A DNA stretch of 64,000 nt from JAICNG01 sp035249985 (GTDB lineage: Bacteria > Gemmatimonadota > Gemmatimonadetes > Gemmatimonadales > Gemmatimonadaceae), in NCBI GenBank assembly GCA_035249985.1, contig DATFFP010000027.1:21033-85032 (forward strand). Reading direction: 5' to 3'. A program made the position numbers and the translations under genes. Positions 37,710 to 46,951 of the stretch are shown piece by piece (the first letter of the stretch is position 1; each line of letters begins with the position of its first letter). The notes beneath the pieces are model-generated. The model was not told the origin of the DNA and ran no database searches. It saw nothing but the letters and a program-made list of their open reading frames with translations.

Positions 37710-38066
37710 TTACGCGTTGAACGAGCTGCCGCACCCGCACCCGCCAGTCGAGTTCGGGTTCTTGAAAGTGAACCCGGAGCCCTGCATCGACGAGACGTAA
37801 TCGATCGTGACGCCGTTGAGATACTGGGCGGAGAATGGGTCGACGAAAACCCGGATGCCTTCCTGGTCGATTACCAGGTCATCATCCGCCGCCTTCTCCT
37901 CGATCAACAGCCCGTACTTGAAGCCACTGCATCCACCGGGCTGGACGCTGACTCGGAGCCCGCCCTGCTCGAAGGGCACGCCTTCCTGCTCCATGAATCG
38001 CTTGACCTCGGTGGTCGCGACCGGCGTAACGGTCACTGCGAGGATTGGTTGCTGCGTCGCGCTCAT
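37710..38066 (-). CDS. erpA: Iron-sulfur cluster insertion protein (ErpA/IscA, HesB family)
   Basis: A 118-residue A-type carrier with the three conserved cysteines: one in GGCSGF and two in the C-terminal GGCGCG motif. It passes Fe-S clusters to apo-enzymes. It lies 21 bases before nagB-PIG-L on the same strand and so seems to lead that transcript, with a good promoter of its own. There is no obvious functional link with amino-sugar use; it may be a chance neighbour. Confidence 0.93.
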   Translation of the reverse strand: MSATQQPILAVTVTPVATTEVKRFMEQEGVPFEQGGLRVSVQPGGCSGFKYGLLIEEKAADDDLVIDQEGIRVFVDPFSAQYLNGVTIDYVSSMQGSGFTFKNPNSTGGCGCGSSFNA

Positions 38067-38115
38067 GAGTCCCCTCTGTGGTAACGGCCGGGACCCGCCC
38101 CGGCACGGCTGACGA

Positions 38116-38144
38116 ATAATAGTCCCAGTGACAGCTAACTACAA
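38116..38144 (-). promoter_or_regulatory. Sigma-70-type promoter of erpA
   Basis: On the minus strand TTGTAG (38139-38144) and TATTAT (38116-38121) are spaced by exactly 17 bases, about 50 bases upstream of the erpA ATG. It probably drives erpA and the nagB-symporter-kinase genes. Confidence 0.65.
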
Positions 38145-38169
38145 GAATGACTCACGCATGGGGCGCGGG

Positions 38170-39975
38170 TCACGTCCTCCTGTCTTCTACTGCGACGGGC
38201 GTGCCGGGTTCCCGTTCGCCGCGAAATGACCGGGCAATCCAGGCGAACGCCGCGCCCGCGATCGCCAGGAGCACGAGTCCCGAAGAGACCTCCCCGAAGA
38301 TCAGCTTGCCGATCCCGAACAACGTGCCGTAGACGGCGGCGATGCCCGCGAGCCAGTTGGTCCATGCGAACGCACCCCCAGGGATGGACTCGCGACCAAA
38401 CCCAAGCCGCGCCGACACGGTGCGCCACCCCGGACCACCTGGCCGCACGCGCCGATAGAACGAGTCCAGGACCGCATCGGGTTCCGGCTTCGTGAGGAAC
38501 GTGACCGCGAGCCAGACGACGGTGCTCACGGCGACGGTCACGAGCATGACCCAGGCGTCGGCATTGGCGGTCCCCGCGAACCGTCCGGGCACCATTTGCA
38601 TGGCGGTGACAGAGACCACAAACGACGTGATCATTGCGCTGATCTCCGACCACGCGTTGATGCGCCACCAGTACCAACGGAGAATGAGCACCAGCCCCGT
38701 GCCGGCTCCGATCGCAAGCAGGAAGGTCCATGCACGGCCGATCGTCTGGATCTGCCAGGTTACCAGAATCGAGGCGAGGAACAGGAAGATCGTGGCTACG
38801 CGCGACACGTTCACATAATGCTTGTCGCTACCGTCCTTCCGCACGAACCGCTTGTAAAAATCGTTGACGAGGTACGACGCCCCCCAGTTCAGCTGCGTCG
38901 CGATCGTGGACATGTACGCCGCCGCGAAGCCTACCACCATGAGCCCTCGCCAACCCGACGGCAGGAGATCGACGAACGCTCTCACGTAGCCGTTTTCCTT
39001 CTCCGCCGCGCCGAGCTCAGGATACAGGATGACCGTGGCGAGCGCCGTAATGATCCACGGCCAGGGACGAAGCGCGTAATGCGCGACCTGGAAGAAGAGC
39101 GTGGCGAGCACGCCGTCGCGCTCGGAGCGCGCGGAGAAAATGCGCTGCGCGACATAGCCACCGCCACCCGGTTCCGCTCCCGGATACCACGCCGCCCACC
39201 ACTGCACGAAGAAAAACACCGAGAGCGCGAGAATCGGCATCCACGCATAATCGAGGATGGCGCCATTCTCCACCCGCACAGGCAGCACGGAGAGGGCCGC
39301 CTGCTCGCTCCCGAAATACGCGGATGCTTTCGTCTTGAGGGCGTCCATCCCGCCGACCGCATCCACCGAATACACCGCGAGAACGATCACCGCCGTCATG
39401 GCCAGTCCGAACTGCAGGAAATCGGTCCAGAGGACGGCCCACAATCCCGCCGCCACCGAGTACGCGAGCGTGATCACGAAGCAGATGCCGACCGCCACGT
39501 ACGGTGACACCCCGAGCGAGATCGACAGGATCTTGATCATCGCGGCGTTCACCCAGCCGAGGATGATCAGGTTGATCGGAAGCGCGAGGTACAACGCGCG
39601 GAACCCGCGCAAGATCGCCGCGGGACGACCGCTGTAGCGCACCTCGGCGAGCTCGACGTCCGTCAGGACCTTCGCGCGGTGCCAGAGGCGTGCGAAGAAG
39701 AACACCGTGAGCATCCCGCTCATGACGAAGCTCCACCACACCCAATTGCCCGCCACCCCGCGCGTCGCGACAAGTCCGGTGACGACGAGTGGCGTGTCGG
39801 CGGCGAACGTCGTCGCCACCATCGACACGCCGGCCAGCCACCAGGGCACCGATCGCCCCGACACGAAGTACTCGCTGAGACTCGAGCCGCCTCGGCGCGT
39901 AAAGTACAGGCCGATTCCCGTGGCCAATACGAAGTAGCCGACGATGATGACCCAGTCGAGCAGGGTGAGTGTCAT
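38170..39975 (-). CDS. Sodium:solute symporter (SSS family), long form
   Basis: A 601-residue transporter with about 14 helices. Helix 1 region YFVSGRSVPWWLAGVSMVATTFAADTPL and the AAYMSTIATQLNWGASYLVNDFYKRF stretch are SSS signatures. It is longer than the second symporter of the locus and belongs to the branch often found with sugar or amino-sugar use. It overlaps the upstream serine hydrolase by ATGA, so it probably imports products of the two extracytoplasmic hydrolases. Confidence 0.88.
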   Translation of the reverse strand: MTLTLLDWVIIVGYFVLATGIGLYFTRRGGSSLSEYFVSGRSVPWWLAGVSMVATTFAADTPLVVTGLVATRGVAGNWVWWSFVMSGMLTVFFFARLWHRAKVLTDVELAEVRYSGRPAAILRGFRALYLALPINLIILGWVNAAMIKILSISLGVSPYVAVGICFVITLAYSVAAGLWAVLWTDFLQFGLAMTAVIVLAVYSVDAVGGMDALKTKASAYFGSEQAALSVLPVRVENGAILDYAWMPILALSVFFFVQWWAAWYPGAEPGGGGYVAQRIFSARSERDGVLATLFFQVAHYALRPWPWIITALATVILYPELGAAEKENGYVRAFVDLLPSGWRGLMVVGFAAAYMSTIATQLNWGASYLVNDFYKRFVRKDGSDKHYVNVSRVATIFLFLASILVTWQIQTIGRAWTFLLAIGAGTGLVLILRWYWWRINAWSEISAMITSFVVSVTAMQMVPGRFAGTANADAWVMLVTVAVSTVVWLAVTFLTKPEPDAVLDSFYRRVRPGGPGWRTVSARLGFGRESIPGGAFAWTNWLAGIAAVYGTLFGIGKLIFGEVSSGLVLLAIAGAAFAWIARSFRGEREPGTPVAVEDRRT

Positions 39976-41162
39976 GGCGACTCAGGGCTGAGGGGAGCGG
40001 CCGAGCCAAGCGCCGCCATCACGGCATCGGCGAGCGCGACGCGAACCTGGCTGATGCGGGTGTTCTGACGAGAAGGATTCACGCGATTCGTCAGCAGGAT
40101 GACGAACACACCTGCCTCGGGGTCCATCCACATCGACGTCCCGGTGAAGCCCGTATGGCCGAACGCGCGCGCCGACATTCGGTGGCCGGCCGAGTTCCGG
40201 CCCGAGGGTGTCTCCCACCCGAGCGCGCGGTGCGAAAGGCCGGGATCCTGCACGGCTGTGAACTGTGCGATCGTCGACGGCCGCAGAATGCGGACGCCAT
40301 CGAGGGTTCCACCCGCCAACATCATGCGAGCGAATCGAGCCAGGTCAGCGGCGGTCGAGAACAGTCCGGCATGCCCGGACACGCCGCCGAGCATGAATGC
40401 GTTTTCGTCGTGGACCTCGCCGCGGATGTGCCGCTGACGCCACGGATCGAACTCGGTTGGGGCGATGCGACCGCGCAGCGAGGCATCGGGCCGGTACATC
40501 GTGGAGGTCATGCCTAACGGCCCGAAGACGTGGCGTGCCAGGTAGGCATCCAGCGCTTCGCCACTCACGCGCTCGACGACCTTCCCGAGGAGGATCGCGC
40601 CGAGGTCGCTGTAAACCATGCGCGCTGCCGGCACCGTGTCGAGAGGCGTTGCGAGCACGATCGCCACTGCGGTATCGGCGGCCATCGCCTCCTTGTACAA
40701 CGGCCGCCATGACGGCAGCCCGGACGAGTGCGTGAGCAGATGTCGGATCGTCACGCCCTCTTTCCCTTCGCCCGCGAACTCGGGCAGGTATCGCACGACG
40801 GGCGCATCGAGCTCGACACGATCCTGCTCGACGAGCTGCATCATGGCCGTCGTCATGCCCACGACCTTCGTCAGCGAGGCGAGATCCCACAGCGTGCGCT
40901 CGTCAGGCCGTGGCGCGTTGGCGGCCCAGTCGATCCTGCCGACCGCGTACGACGTCAGGCCATCGCGCGTGCCGACGACGCCGATCCCTCCGGGAAATGC
41001 GCTATCGGCGATCGCCCGATCGAGGACCCGAACAACGGAGTCGTGTACAACGCGCATACGCGACTCTCCCGGGTCAGGCGCGACGACGGGGCGTGCACGG
41101 GGTGCGCAGCCGGCGACGACGGTGAGGAGCAGCCAACCGGTGACGCAGCGCCCGGCGCTCAC
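39972..41162 (-). CDS. Class C beta-lactamase-fold serine hydrolase lipoprotein
   Basis: A 396-residue protein starting at GTG 41162 (GTGA overlap with the GH3 gene). The N-terminus is a lipoprotein signal ending VVAGC. The beta-lactamase/DD-peptidase fold shows SxxK (SLTK), the YxN-like YSD, and HTG in place of KTG. Such proteins are DD-peptidases, D-aminopeptidases or esterases rather than resistance enzymes. Between a NagZ-like enzyme and a symporter it may trim muropeptides. Periplasmic, membrane-anchored. Confidence 0.85.
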   Translation of the reverse strand: MSAGRCVTGWLLLTVVAGCAPRARPVVAPDPGESRMRVVHDSVVRVLDRAIADSAFPGGIGVVGTRDGLTSYAVGRIDWAANAPRPDERTLWDLASLTKVVGMTTAMMQLVEQDRVELDAPVVRYLPEFAGEGKEGVTIRHLLTHSSGLPSWRPLYKEAMAADTAVAIVLATPLDTVPAARMVYSDLGAILLGKVVERVSGEALDAYLARHVFGPLGMTSTMYRPDASLRGRIAPTEFDPWRQRHIRGEVHDENAFMLGGVSGHAGLFSTAADLARFARMMLAGGTLDGVRILRPSTIAQFTAVQDPGLSHRALGWETPSGRNSAGHRMSARAFGHTGFTGTSMWMDPEAGVFVILLTNRVNPSRQNTRISQVRVALADAVMAALGSAAPLSPESP

Positions 41163-42976
41163 GGCGCGGCCTCGCGGCGGAGCCCATCCCCCGCGGCGAA
41201 GAAGCCGGGAAGAGAGATCGGCGCGCGTCCTGTGATCGGGGCCGCCCCCACGAGCGCACGCGCCGCCGCGCGCTCGAGTGACGCATCGATTCCGTACGTC
41301 ACCAGGTAGCTCTCGACTCGGGGAAACTGGGCGATCACGTAGGGATTGCCGTTCGCGACGACGATCACGCGCTCGCGCGTGGCCAGTGTATCAATCCAGG
41401 CCGCCACTCGGGGAGCAATGGCGAAGCGGCCCGCGCCCTCGATAGTGCGAACGTGCGTCGTCACGATGATGCGATCGGCACTACGGAGGCGGGCGCCGAG
41501 CGAATCGAGCTCCGCCGCCGACGTCGATGGATCGATGCGAGCCATCATCGTCTGAGGGGCGAGCGCGCGCAGCTCACCGGCAAAGGCTCGTCCCGCGTTG
41601 ACGTCGAGGTCGGGCGCATACGTCACGACCGCGAAGCGTCCGTCCGGCGGCGCCGGGACCAGTGTCGCGCTGTCACGGAGCAGGGTGATCGCGCGTGCCG
41701 CAATGTCGCGCGCGACGTTCCAGTGAGCGGGAGCGCCCACCGTGTGACGCAGCGAATCGAGGGACACGATTGAATGCCGCGCGGCTCGCGTTCGCACCTT
41801 GAGCTCCAGAATGCGGCGCACCGATTGGTCGATGCGTTCGGCCGAGATGACGCCCTGCACGACAGCCGCTGCGACCGCGTCGATGGCGCGCTTCACATCG
41901 GTGGGCGACAGCAGAATGTCTGCACCCGCCTGCACGGCGAGGACCGCTGCGCGCTCCGGCGTATATCCCTGTCCCACCGCCTGCATACGGAGCGCATCGG
42001 TGACGGCCAGACCACGGAAGCCGAGCGAGTCGCGCAGCAGGGTGGTGACGATGCGCGGCTCGAGCGTCGCAGGACTGTTGTCAATGCCGACCGCGGGCAA
42101 TGCGACGTGCGCCGTCATTACTCCGATGACGCCAGCCTCGATCGACGCGCGAAAGGGGACGAGCTCCACCGCGTCGAGACGCGCGGCATCGGATCGCACG
42201 ACGGCAAGCGCCAGGTGCGAATCGGTGTCCGTGTCGCCATGTCCGGGGAAATGCTTCGCCGTGGCGGCGACGCCTTCGGACTGCATCCCTCGCACGAACG
42301 CGGCGGCGAGCTCGGCCACGCGTTGGGGGTCCTCGCCGAACGAGCGCGTGTTGATGACGGGATTCGCCGGGTTGTTGTTGACGTCGACCGTCGGCGCGAA
42401 CGCGAAGTGAATGCCGACCGCCCGCGCCTCGCGTCCGATGATTCGGCCGACCTCGAGCGCGTCGCGTACCTCGCCGGTCGCTGCGATGGCCATGTTGCTC
42501 GGGAACACCGTCGCGCTCCCCGCACTCATGAGCGTGGGGACGAACGTGCCGCCCACGAGGCGCCCGAGTCCCGGCTCCAGATCCGATGCGACGAGCAAGG
42601 GAACCGTCGCGAGCCGTTGGAGGGAGTTCACTTTCGACGCGACTTCGATCGGCGAGCCGAGCGACATGATGACGCCGCCTATGCGATCCTCGGCGACGGC
42701 TCGCCGAGCGTCGGCGAACGTGCTGTCCTCCACGTGCGCGTAGTCACCGAGCACCCAGAGCATGACCATCTGTGCAACGCGCTCGCGTGGAGAGAGGCTC
42801 GCGAGCGTGCGGTCGACCCACGCCCGGTCCCGTGCCGAAAGCGGGGCCGACCACGACAAGGCGTTGGCGCTGGCCGCCGGCGCCGGTGTCGATGACGCGG
42901 ACGGGCGGCTGCAGGCCCCGGCGAGGATGATCGCGATGGCGACGAGAGACAACCGAGACAGTGAAGCCAGGCGCAT
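41159..42976 (-). CDS. Glycoside hydrolase family 3, NagZ-like beta-N-acetylhexosaminidase lipoprotein
   Basis: A 605-residue protein with lipobox LAGAC, so periplasmic. The GH3 barrel (about 50-380) carries the NagZ signature KHFPGHGDTDTDSHLAL, whose His-Asp pair is the acid/base, and the nucleophile Asp in GLAVTDALRM. Unlike cytosolic NagZ (about 340 residues), a C-terminal GH3 alpha/beta sandwich follows. It should release GlcNAc from cell-wall muropeptides or chitin fragments outside the cytoplasm. First gene of the minus-strand amino-sugar cluster. Confidence 0.9.
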   Translation of the reverse strand: MRLASLSRLSLVAIAIILAGACSRPSASSTPAPAASANALSWSAPLSARDRAWVDRTLASLSPRERVAQMVMLWVLGDYAHVEDSTFADARRAVAEDRIGGVIMSLGSPIEVASKVNSLQRLATVPLLVASDLEPGLGRLVGGTFVPTLMSAGSATVFPSNMAIAATGEVRDALEVGRIIGREARAVGIHFAFAPTVDVNNNPANPVINTRSFGEDPQRVAELAAAFVRGMQSEGVAATAKHFPGHGDTDTDSHLALAVVRSDAARLDAVELVPFRASIEAGVIGVMTAHVALPAVGIDNSPATLEPRIVTTLLRDSLGFRGLAVTDALRMQAVGQGYTPERAAVLAVQAGADILLSPTDVKRAIDAVAAAVVQGVISAERIDQSVRRILELKVRTRAARHSIVSLDSLRHTVGAPAHWNVARDIAARAITLLRDSATLVPAPPDGRFAVVTYAPDLDVNAGRAFAGELRALAPQTMMARIDPSTSAAELDSLGARLRSADRIIVTTHVRTIEGAGRFAIAPRVAAWIDTLATRERVIVVANGNPYVIAQFPRVESYLVTYGIDASLERAAARALVGAAPITGRAPISLPGFFAAGDGLRREAAP

Positions 42977-43190
42977 TGCGTTAGGACCCCGCTCGCGAAA
43001 CGTGTGACGGGTACCGACTGCAGGTGGGTGCGGCGGTCAATCTATGGCTGCGCGCCGCGAGGCGGAATGCGGCGCGAGGCTTTCGAGGCTCGGCGAGCAC
43101 GGTATTTGTATAGAGTTGCATGGCTGCACCCAACACGTCCGGCGCAACGGAAGCCGTCGCGCGGACCCGCGAACCATCAAGGAGGCACTC

Positions 43191-43532
43191 ATGAAGGCGC
43201 TCTTCGCCGCGTTGCTCTTCGCTTCGACGCTGTCCATCACTGCCTGCGGTCAGCGGCAGGTAGAGGTCTCCACCGGAGCGCAGCCGCAGAGTGACGTTGC
43301 CATTCATCTCACCAACAACACGGCTACCCAGCTCAACGTGTACGTGGTGCATGGAGGGCAGCGGATCTTCGTCGGCCAGGTGAGTGGAAACAGCACGCAG
43401 CATCTTCCCGTCGCGAACGTCCCCTCGGGCTCCGTCGTGACGCTCGAGGCATCGACCGTCAGCAGCACTCCGCGCACGTACTCACGGTCCGATGTCGCAC
43501 TCACTGGAACGTACGCCTGGCAGGTGCCCTGA
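43191..43532 (+). CDS. Small lipoprotein of unknown function
   Basis: A 113-residue protein. ATG 43191 is preceded by a perfect AAGGAGG, which decides the start over a longer open frame. A lipoprotein signal ends in SITAC; the mature part is Ser/Thr/Val-rich and predicted beta (VAIHLTNNTATQLNVYVVHGG, ending in YAWQVP), like small immunoglobulin-type lipoproteins. It stands alone, divergent from the GH3 gene across a 214-base gap, and is followed by a strong hairpin. No family recognised. Confidence 0.8.
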   Translation: MKALFAALLFASTLSITACGQRQVEVSTGAQPQSDVAIHLTNNTATQLNVYVVHGGQRIFVGQVSGNSTQHLPVANVPSGSVVTLEASTVSSTPRTYSRSDVALTGTYAWQVP

Positions 43533-43568
43533 TCGCGGGTTGCTCGCTCGAGAGGCGGAAGCTAGGTT

Positions 43569-43602
43569 AACGGGCTGGAGAGCCAAACTTCTCCAGCCCG
43601 TT
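43569..43602 (+). terminator. Hairpin terminator after the small lipoprotein gene
   Basis: AACGGGCTGGAGA (43569-43581) pairs with TCTCCAGCCCGTT (43590-43602), a 13-bp stem with an 8-base loop. No T-run follows, so termination may be imperfect or factor-assisted. Confidence 0.7.
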
Positions 43603-43717
43603 GTCCCATCGTCACTTGTGACGTGGTGCTTTCACGTCGTCGCGCTCCGCGCCGGCGGTTTTTCGACCCTCCCGCGCGCTTCATTTCCGGCGCGCCGCAC
43701 CGAAGGAGATCGCGTTC

Positions 43718-45052
43718 GTGCAGGCTTCCTCTTCCGCCGGCAATCGTCCCGCTCCGCGGCCCGCGACCGGCCGCCTCGGCGTGCTTACGCCCGGTCTCGG
43801 CGCGGTGGCTACAACGTTCATCGCCGGCGTCGAGAGTATTCGTCGCGGCCTCTCGAAGCCGATCGGCTCGCTCACCCAAATGGCGACGATCCGGCTGGGC
43901 AAGCGAACGGACAAGCGCTCACCGTACATCAAGGAGTTCGTGCCGCTCGCGAACCTGGACGATCTCGTGTTCGGCGCATGGGACCCCATCCCGGACGATG
44001 CGCTGACGGCCGCGCGCAAGGCCGGCGTGCTGCAGGACAAGGATCTCGAGCCGATCGCCGATTTCCTGTCTGCGATCAAGCCGATGCCGGCGGTGTTCGA
44101 TCAGAAATACGTCTCGCGTCTGTCCGGCACGAACGTCAAGAAGGGCAAGTCGAAGCGCGATCTGGCCGAGCAGCTCCGGCAGGACATTCGCGACTTCAAG
44201 TCGAAGCACAAGCTCGATCGCATGGTGATGGTGTGGTGCGCCTCGACCGAGATCTACATCAAGGCCGGCCCCCAGCACGCCACCATCGAGCAGTTCGAGA
44301 AGGCGATGGATCGCAACGATGAAGCGATCGCTCCGTCGATGCTGTACGCGTGGGCCGCGATCATGGAAGGCGTGCCGTTCGCGAATGGCGCTCCGAATCT
44401 CACCGTCGACACACCGGCGCTCCTTCAGCTCGCGATATCGCGCGGTGTGCCGGTATCCGGCAAGGATTTCAAGACCGGACAGACGTGGATGAAGACGGTG
44501 ATCGCTCCGGGACTCAAGGCGCGCATGCTCGGGCTCGAGGGGTGGTATTCGACCAACATCCTGGGCAATCGCGACGGCGAGGTGCTCGACGATCCGGCGT
44601 CATTCAAGACGAAGGAAGAGTCGAAGCTCAGCGTGCTGCACACAATCCTGCAGCCCGAGCTCTATCCGGAGCTCTACAACGGGTTCTCGCACGTCGTGCG
44701 CATCAACTACTACCCGCCGCGCGGCGACAACAAGGAAGGCTGGGACAACATCGACATCGTCGGGTGGATGGGGTACCCGATGCAGATCAAGGTGAACTTC
44801 CTCTGTCGCGACTCGATTCTCGCCGCGCCGATCGTCCTCGACCTCGCGCTGTTCATGGATTTCGCGCACCGGGCGGGAATGAAGGGGATTCAGGAATGGC
44901 TGTCGTTCTATTTCAAGAGTCCCATGGCGGCCCAGGGGCTGCAGCCGGAGCACGACCTGTTCATTCAACAGACGAAGCTCAAGAACACCCTGCGGCACCT
45001 CATGGGCGAGGATCAGATCACGCATCTCGGACTGGAGTATTATCCCTCGTGA
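43718..45052 (+). CDS. ino1: Inositol-3-phosphate synthase
   Basis: A 444-residue protein from GTG 43718 with GAAGGAGAT upstream. The N-terminal NAD-binding fold (LGVLTPGLGAVATTF) and the catalytic core (STNILGNRDGEVL, VVRINYYPPRGDNKEGWDNID, MQIKVNFLCRDSILAAPIVLDLA) identify myo-inositol-1-phosphate synthase, which makes inositol phosphate from glucose-6-phosphate using NAD. It supplies phosphatidylinositol, compatible solutes or mycothiol-like thiols. First gene of the long plus-strand cluster; its stop overlaps the next GTG. Confidence 0.94.
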   Translation: MQASSSAGNRPAPRPATGRLGVLTPGLGAVATTFIAGVESIRRGLSKPIGSLTQMATIRLGKRTDKRSPYIKEFVPLANLDDLVFGAWDPIPDDALTAARKAGVLQDKDLEPIADFLSAIKPMPAVFDQKYVSRLSGTNVKKGKSKRDLAEQLRQDIRDFKSKHKLDRMVMVWCASTEIYIKAGPQHATIEQFEKAMDRNDEAIAPSMLYAWAAIMEGVPFANGAPNLTVDTPALLQLAISRGVPVSGKDFKTGQTWMKTVIAPGLKARMLGLEGWYSTNILGNRDGEVLDDPASFKTKEESKLSVLHTILQPELYPELYNGFSHVVRINYYPPRGDNKEGWDNIDIVGWMGYPMQIKVNFLCRDSILAAPIVLDLALFMDFAHRAGMKGIQEWLSFYFKSPMAAQGLQPEHDLFIQQTKLKNTLRHLMGEDQITHLGLEYYPS

Positions 45053-45501
45053 GGCACCGCCTCCCCCTCGTGCTCGCCGCCGCGGCGCTGGTCGCAACGG
45101 CGTGCCGGCCAGAGCCGCAGCAGTTCGCGCTGCGCCTGGACTCGGACAGCTATTCGTTTCGTGTCACGGCCGACCCGCTGCCTCCACGCGCGCGTGAGCG
45201 GACGGTGTACACGGTGGTGGTGAGCGACCGGAAGACGAAGCAGCCGATCGAAGGCGGAGAGGGGCGCATCTTCGCCAGCAATGCCGGCCCCGACGATCCG
45301 GATCGGCGCACGGTGTGGGACGGTCTGGCCAGCGCCGAGCAAGTGGGGACGTACACGGCGAACATGAACTTCGTCACTGCCGGCAACTGGGCGATGGCGG
45401 TCGAGTTCCGCCGGGACTCCACGAGCGCCCTCGAGCGGATCGACTGGCGGCAGGACATTCACGCCGAGGGGCCGGCATTCCCCGGAGACACCAGCTCATG
45501 A
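45049..45501 (+). CDS. Lipoprotein with FixH/YtkA-like domain
   Basis: A 150-residue lipoprotein (signal ending VATAC) starting at GTG 45049 in a GTGA overlap with ino1. The mature part is beta-rich with the pattern VVSDRKTKQPIEGG and VGTYTANMNFVTAGNWAMAVE, as in FixH/YtkA domains that occur in copper or redox-linked envelope proteins. Role unknown. It overlaps the next gene by ATGA. Confidence 0.7.
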   Translation: MRHRLPLVLAAAALVATACRPEPQQFALRLDSDSYSFRVTADPLPPRARERTVYTVVVSDRKTKQPIEGGEGRIFASNAGPDDPDRRTVWDGLASAEQVGTYTANMNFVTAGNWAMAVEFRRDSTSALERIDWRQDIHAEGPAFPGDTSS

Positions 45502-45791
45502 AGCATTACCATCGGACACACATCACGCCCGAGCTCGTGATTGCGGCCGCCGATGAGTACTTCCCGACACTCGACCTCACTCGTCAGGCATCCTCGCCGC
45601 GCTCGCGCGTGTATGCCGGTGAGCTCGGGACCGTCAAGCTGTCGGCGAAGCCGGAGGGCGGGCACTACACGTTCATCGAGGCCGAGACCGATCAGGTGGG
45701 TGAGAGCCGCCTCGACCGCAACGTCAAGCGATTCTTCGTTCGCGTGCATCGGCGAGCCGAGCCCTCGCACAAGCTGGCGGCCGCGTACTGA
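45498..45791 (+). CDS. Conserved hypothetical protein, 97 residues
   Basis: Starts at ATG 45498 (ATGA overlap with the lipoprotein gene) and its stop overlaps the next ATG. No signal, no membrane segment; a mixed alpha/beta protein with a basic middle (RLDRNVKRFFVRVHRR). Tight overlaps on both sides suggest a real gene tied to the pyruvate dehydrogenase cluster. Family not recognised. Confidence 0.7.
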   Translation: MKHYHRTHITPELVIAAADEYFPTLDLTRQASSPRSRVYAGELGTVKLSAKPEGGHYTFIEAETDQVGESRLDRNVKRFFVRVHRRAEPSHKLAAAY

Positions 45792-46951
45792 TGGCTCGGC
45801 GCACCGGCTCCAGGGCGGAGGGTCGCGGGTCGCGGAGTCGCGCCACCACTGATCGGTCCGCGCGCCGGGCGGGGTCGGGCGCTCGGCCGTCTGCGCAGCT
45901 CAGTCGCGCCCAGCAGCTCGAGCTGTACTACTGGATGCGATTGACGCGCGCGCTCGAGGAGCGCCTCGTCAACCTCTATCGTCAGACGAAGGTCGTCGGT
46001 GGCCTCTTTCGGTCGTTAGGCCAGGAGGCCGACGCCGTCGGCAGCGCGTTCGCGCTCGACCGGCGCGACGTGCTCTCGCCGCTCATTCGCAACCTCGGCT
46101 CGATGCTGGTGAAGGGTGCCCAGCCGGTCGAGATCATCCGGCAGTACATGGCGAAGGGCGACTCGCCCACGCGCGGCCGCGAGCTGAACATCCACTACGG
46201 CGACCTCGATCGCGGCTTCATCGGCCAGATCTCTCATTTGGGCGATATGGTTCCGGTGATGACGGGAGTGACGCTGTCGTTCAAGCTCCGGAACGAGGCT
46301 CGCGTCGGTCTCGTCTACGTTGGCGATGGCGCGACGTCGACTGGCGCCTTTCACGAGGGAATCAACTTCGCCGCGGTCCAGCGGTGCCCGCTCGTCGTCA
46401 TCGTCGAGAACAACGGATACGCGTACTCGACTCCCCTCGCGCGCCAGACGGCCGTCGTCGAGCTCAAGGACAAGGCGCTCGCCTATGGTATTCCGGGAGT
46501 TCGCGCCGACGGAAATGACGTTCTTGCCGTCTACGACGTGACCAGGGAAGCAGTCGATCGCGCGCGCCGCGGCGAAGGGGTCACGCTCATCGAGCTCATG
46601 ACCTATCGTCGCAAGGGCCACGCGGAGCACGACAACCAGTCGTACGTTCCGGCGGGGGAGATCGACCGGTGGGCGCGAGAGAACGATCCCGTCGACCGGT
46701 ACCTTCGCGTGCTGACCGAAGAGCTCGAGTTCGACGCCGCGGAGATTGCCACGGTCGACGCGCGAGTGACCGAGGAGATCGATGTCGCGACTGACGCCGC
46801 CGAGGCGTCGCCCATGCCCGAGCCGTCCGATGCCCTGGTGGGAATCTACGCGGAGCCCGCGCGCATCGAGCCACTATGGTATCGCGCCGGCATCCGGAGC
46901 GCCGTCGAAGCGCACGAGCGCGCGGCCGGGTGGGGGGCGTTCAATGGCTGA
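45791..46951 (+). CDS. pdhA: 2-oxoacid (pyruvate) dehydrogenase E1 component, alpha subunit
   Basis: A 386-residue thiamine-diphosphate enzyme subunit. The ThDP motif GDGATSTGAFHEGINFA...VIVENN is intact, and the phosphorylation-loop region RKGHAEHDNQSYV is present. It decarboxylates pyruvate or a branched-chain oxoacid with E1 beta. The family homology begins near residue 38; a basic Arg/Ser-rich extension precedes it. No E3 gene is seen in the window. The beta subunit overlaps by 8 bases. Confidence 0.93.
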   Translation: MARRTGSRAEGRGSRSRATTDRSARRAGSGARPSAQLSRAQQLELYYWMRLTRALEERLVNLYRQTKVVGGLFRSLGQEADAVGSAFALDRRDVLSPLIRNLGSMLVKGAQPVEIIRQYMAKGDSPTRGRELNIHYGDLDRGFIGQISHLGDMVPVMTGVTLSFKLRNEARVGLVYVGDGATSTGAFHEGINFAAVQRCPLVVIVENNGYAYSTPLARQTAVVELKDKALAYGIPGVRADGNDVLAVYDVTREAVDRARRGEGVTLIELMTYRRKGHAEHDNQSYVPAGEIDRWARENDPVDRYLRVLTEELEFDAAEIATVDARVTEEIDVATDAAEASPMPEPSDALVGIYAEPARIEPLWYRAGIRSAVEAHERAAGWGAFNG

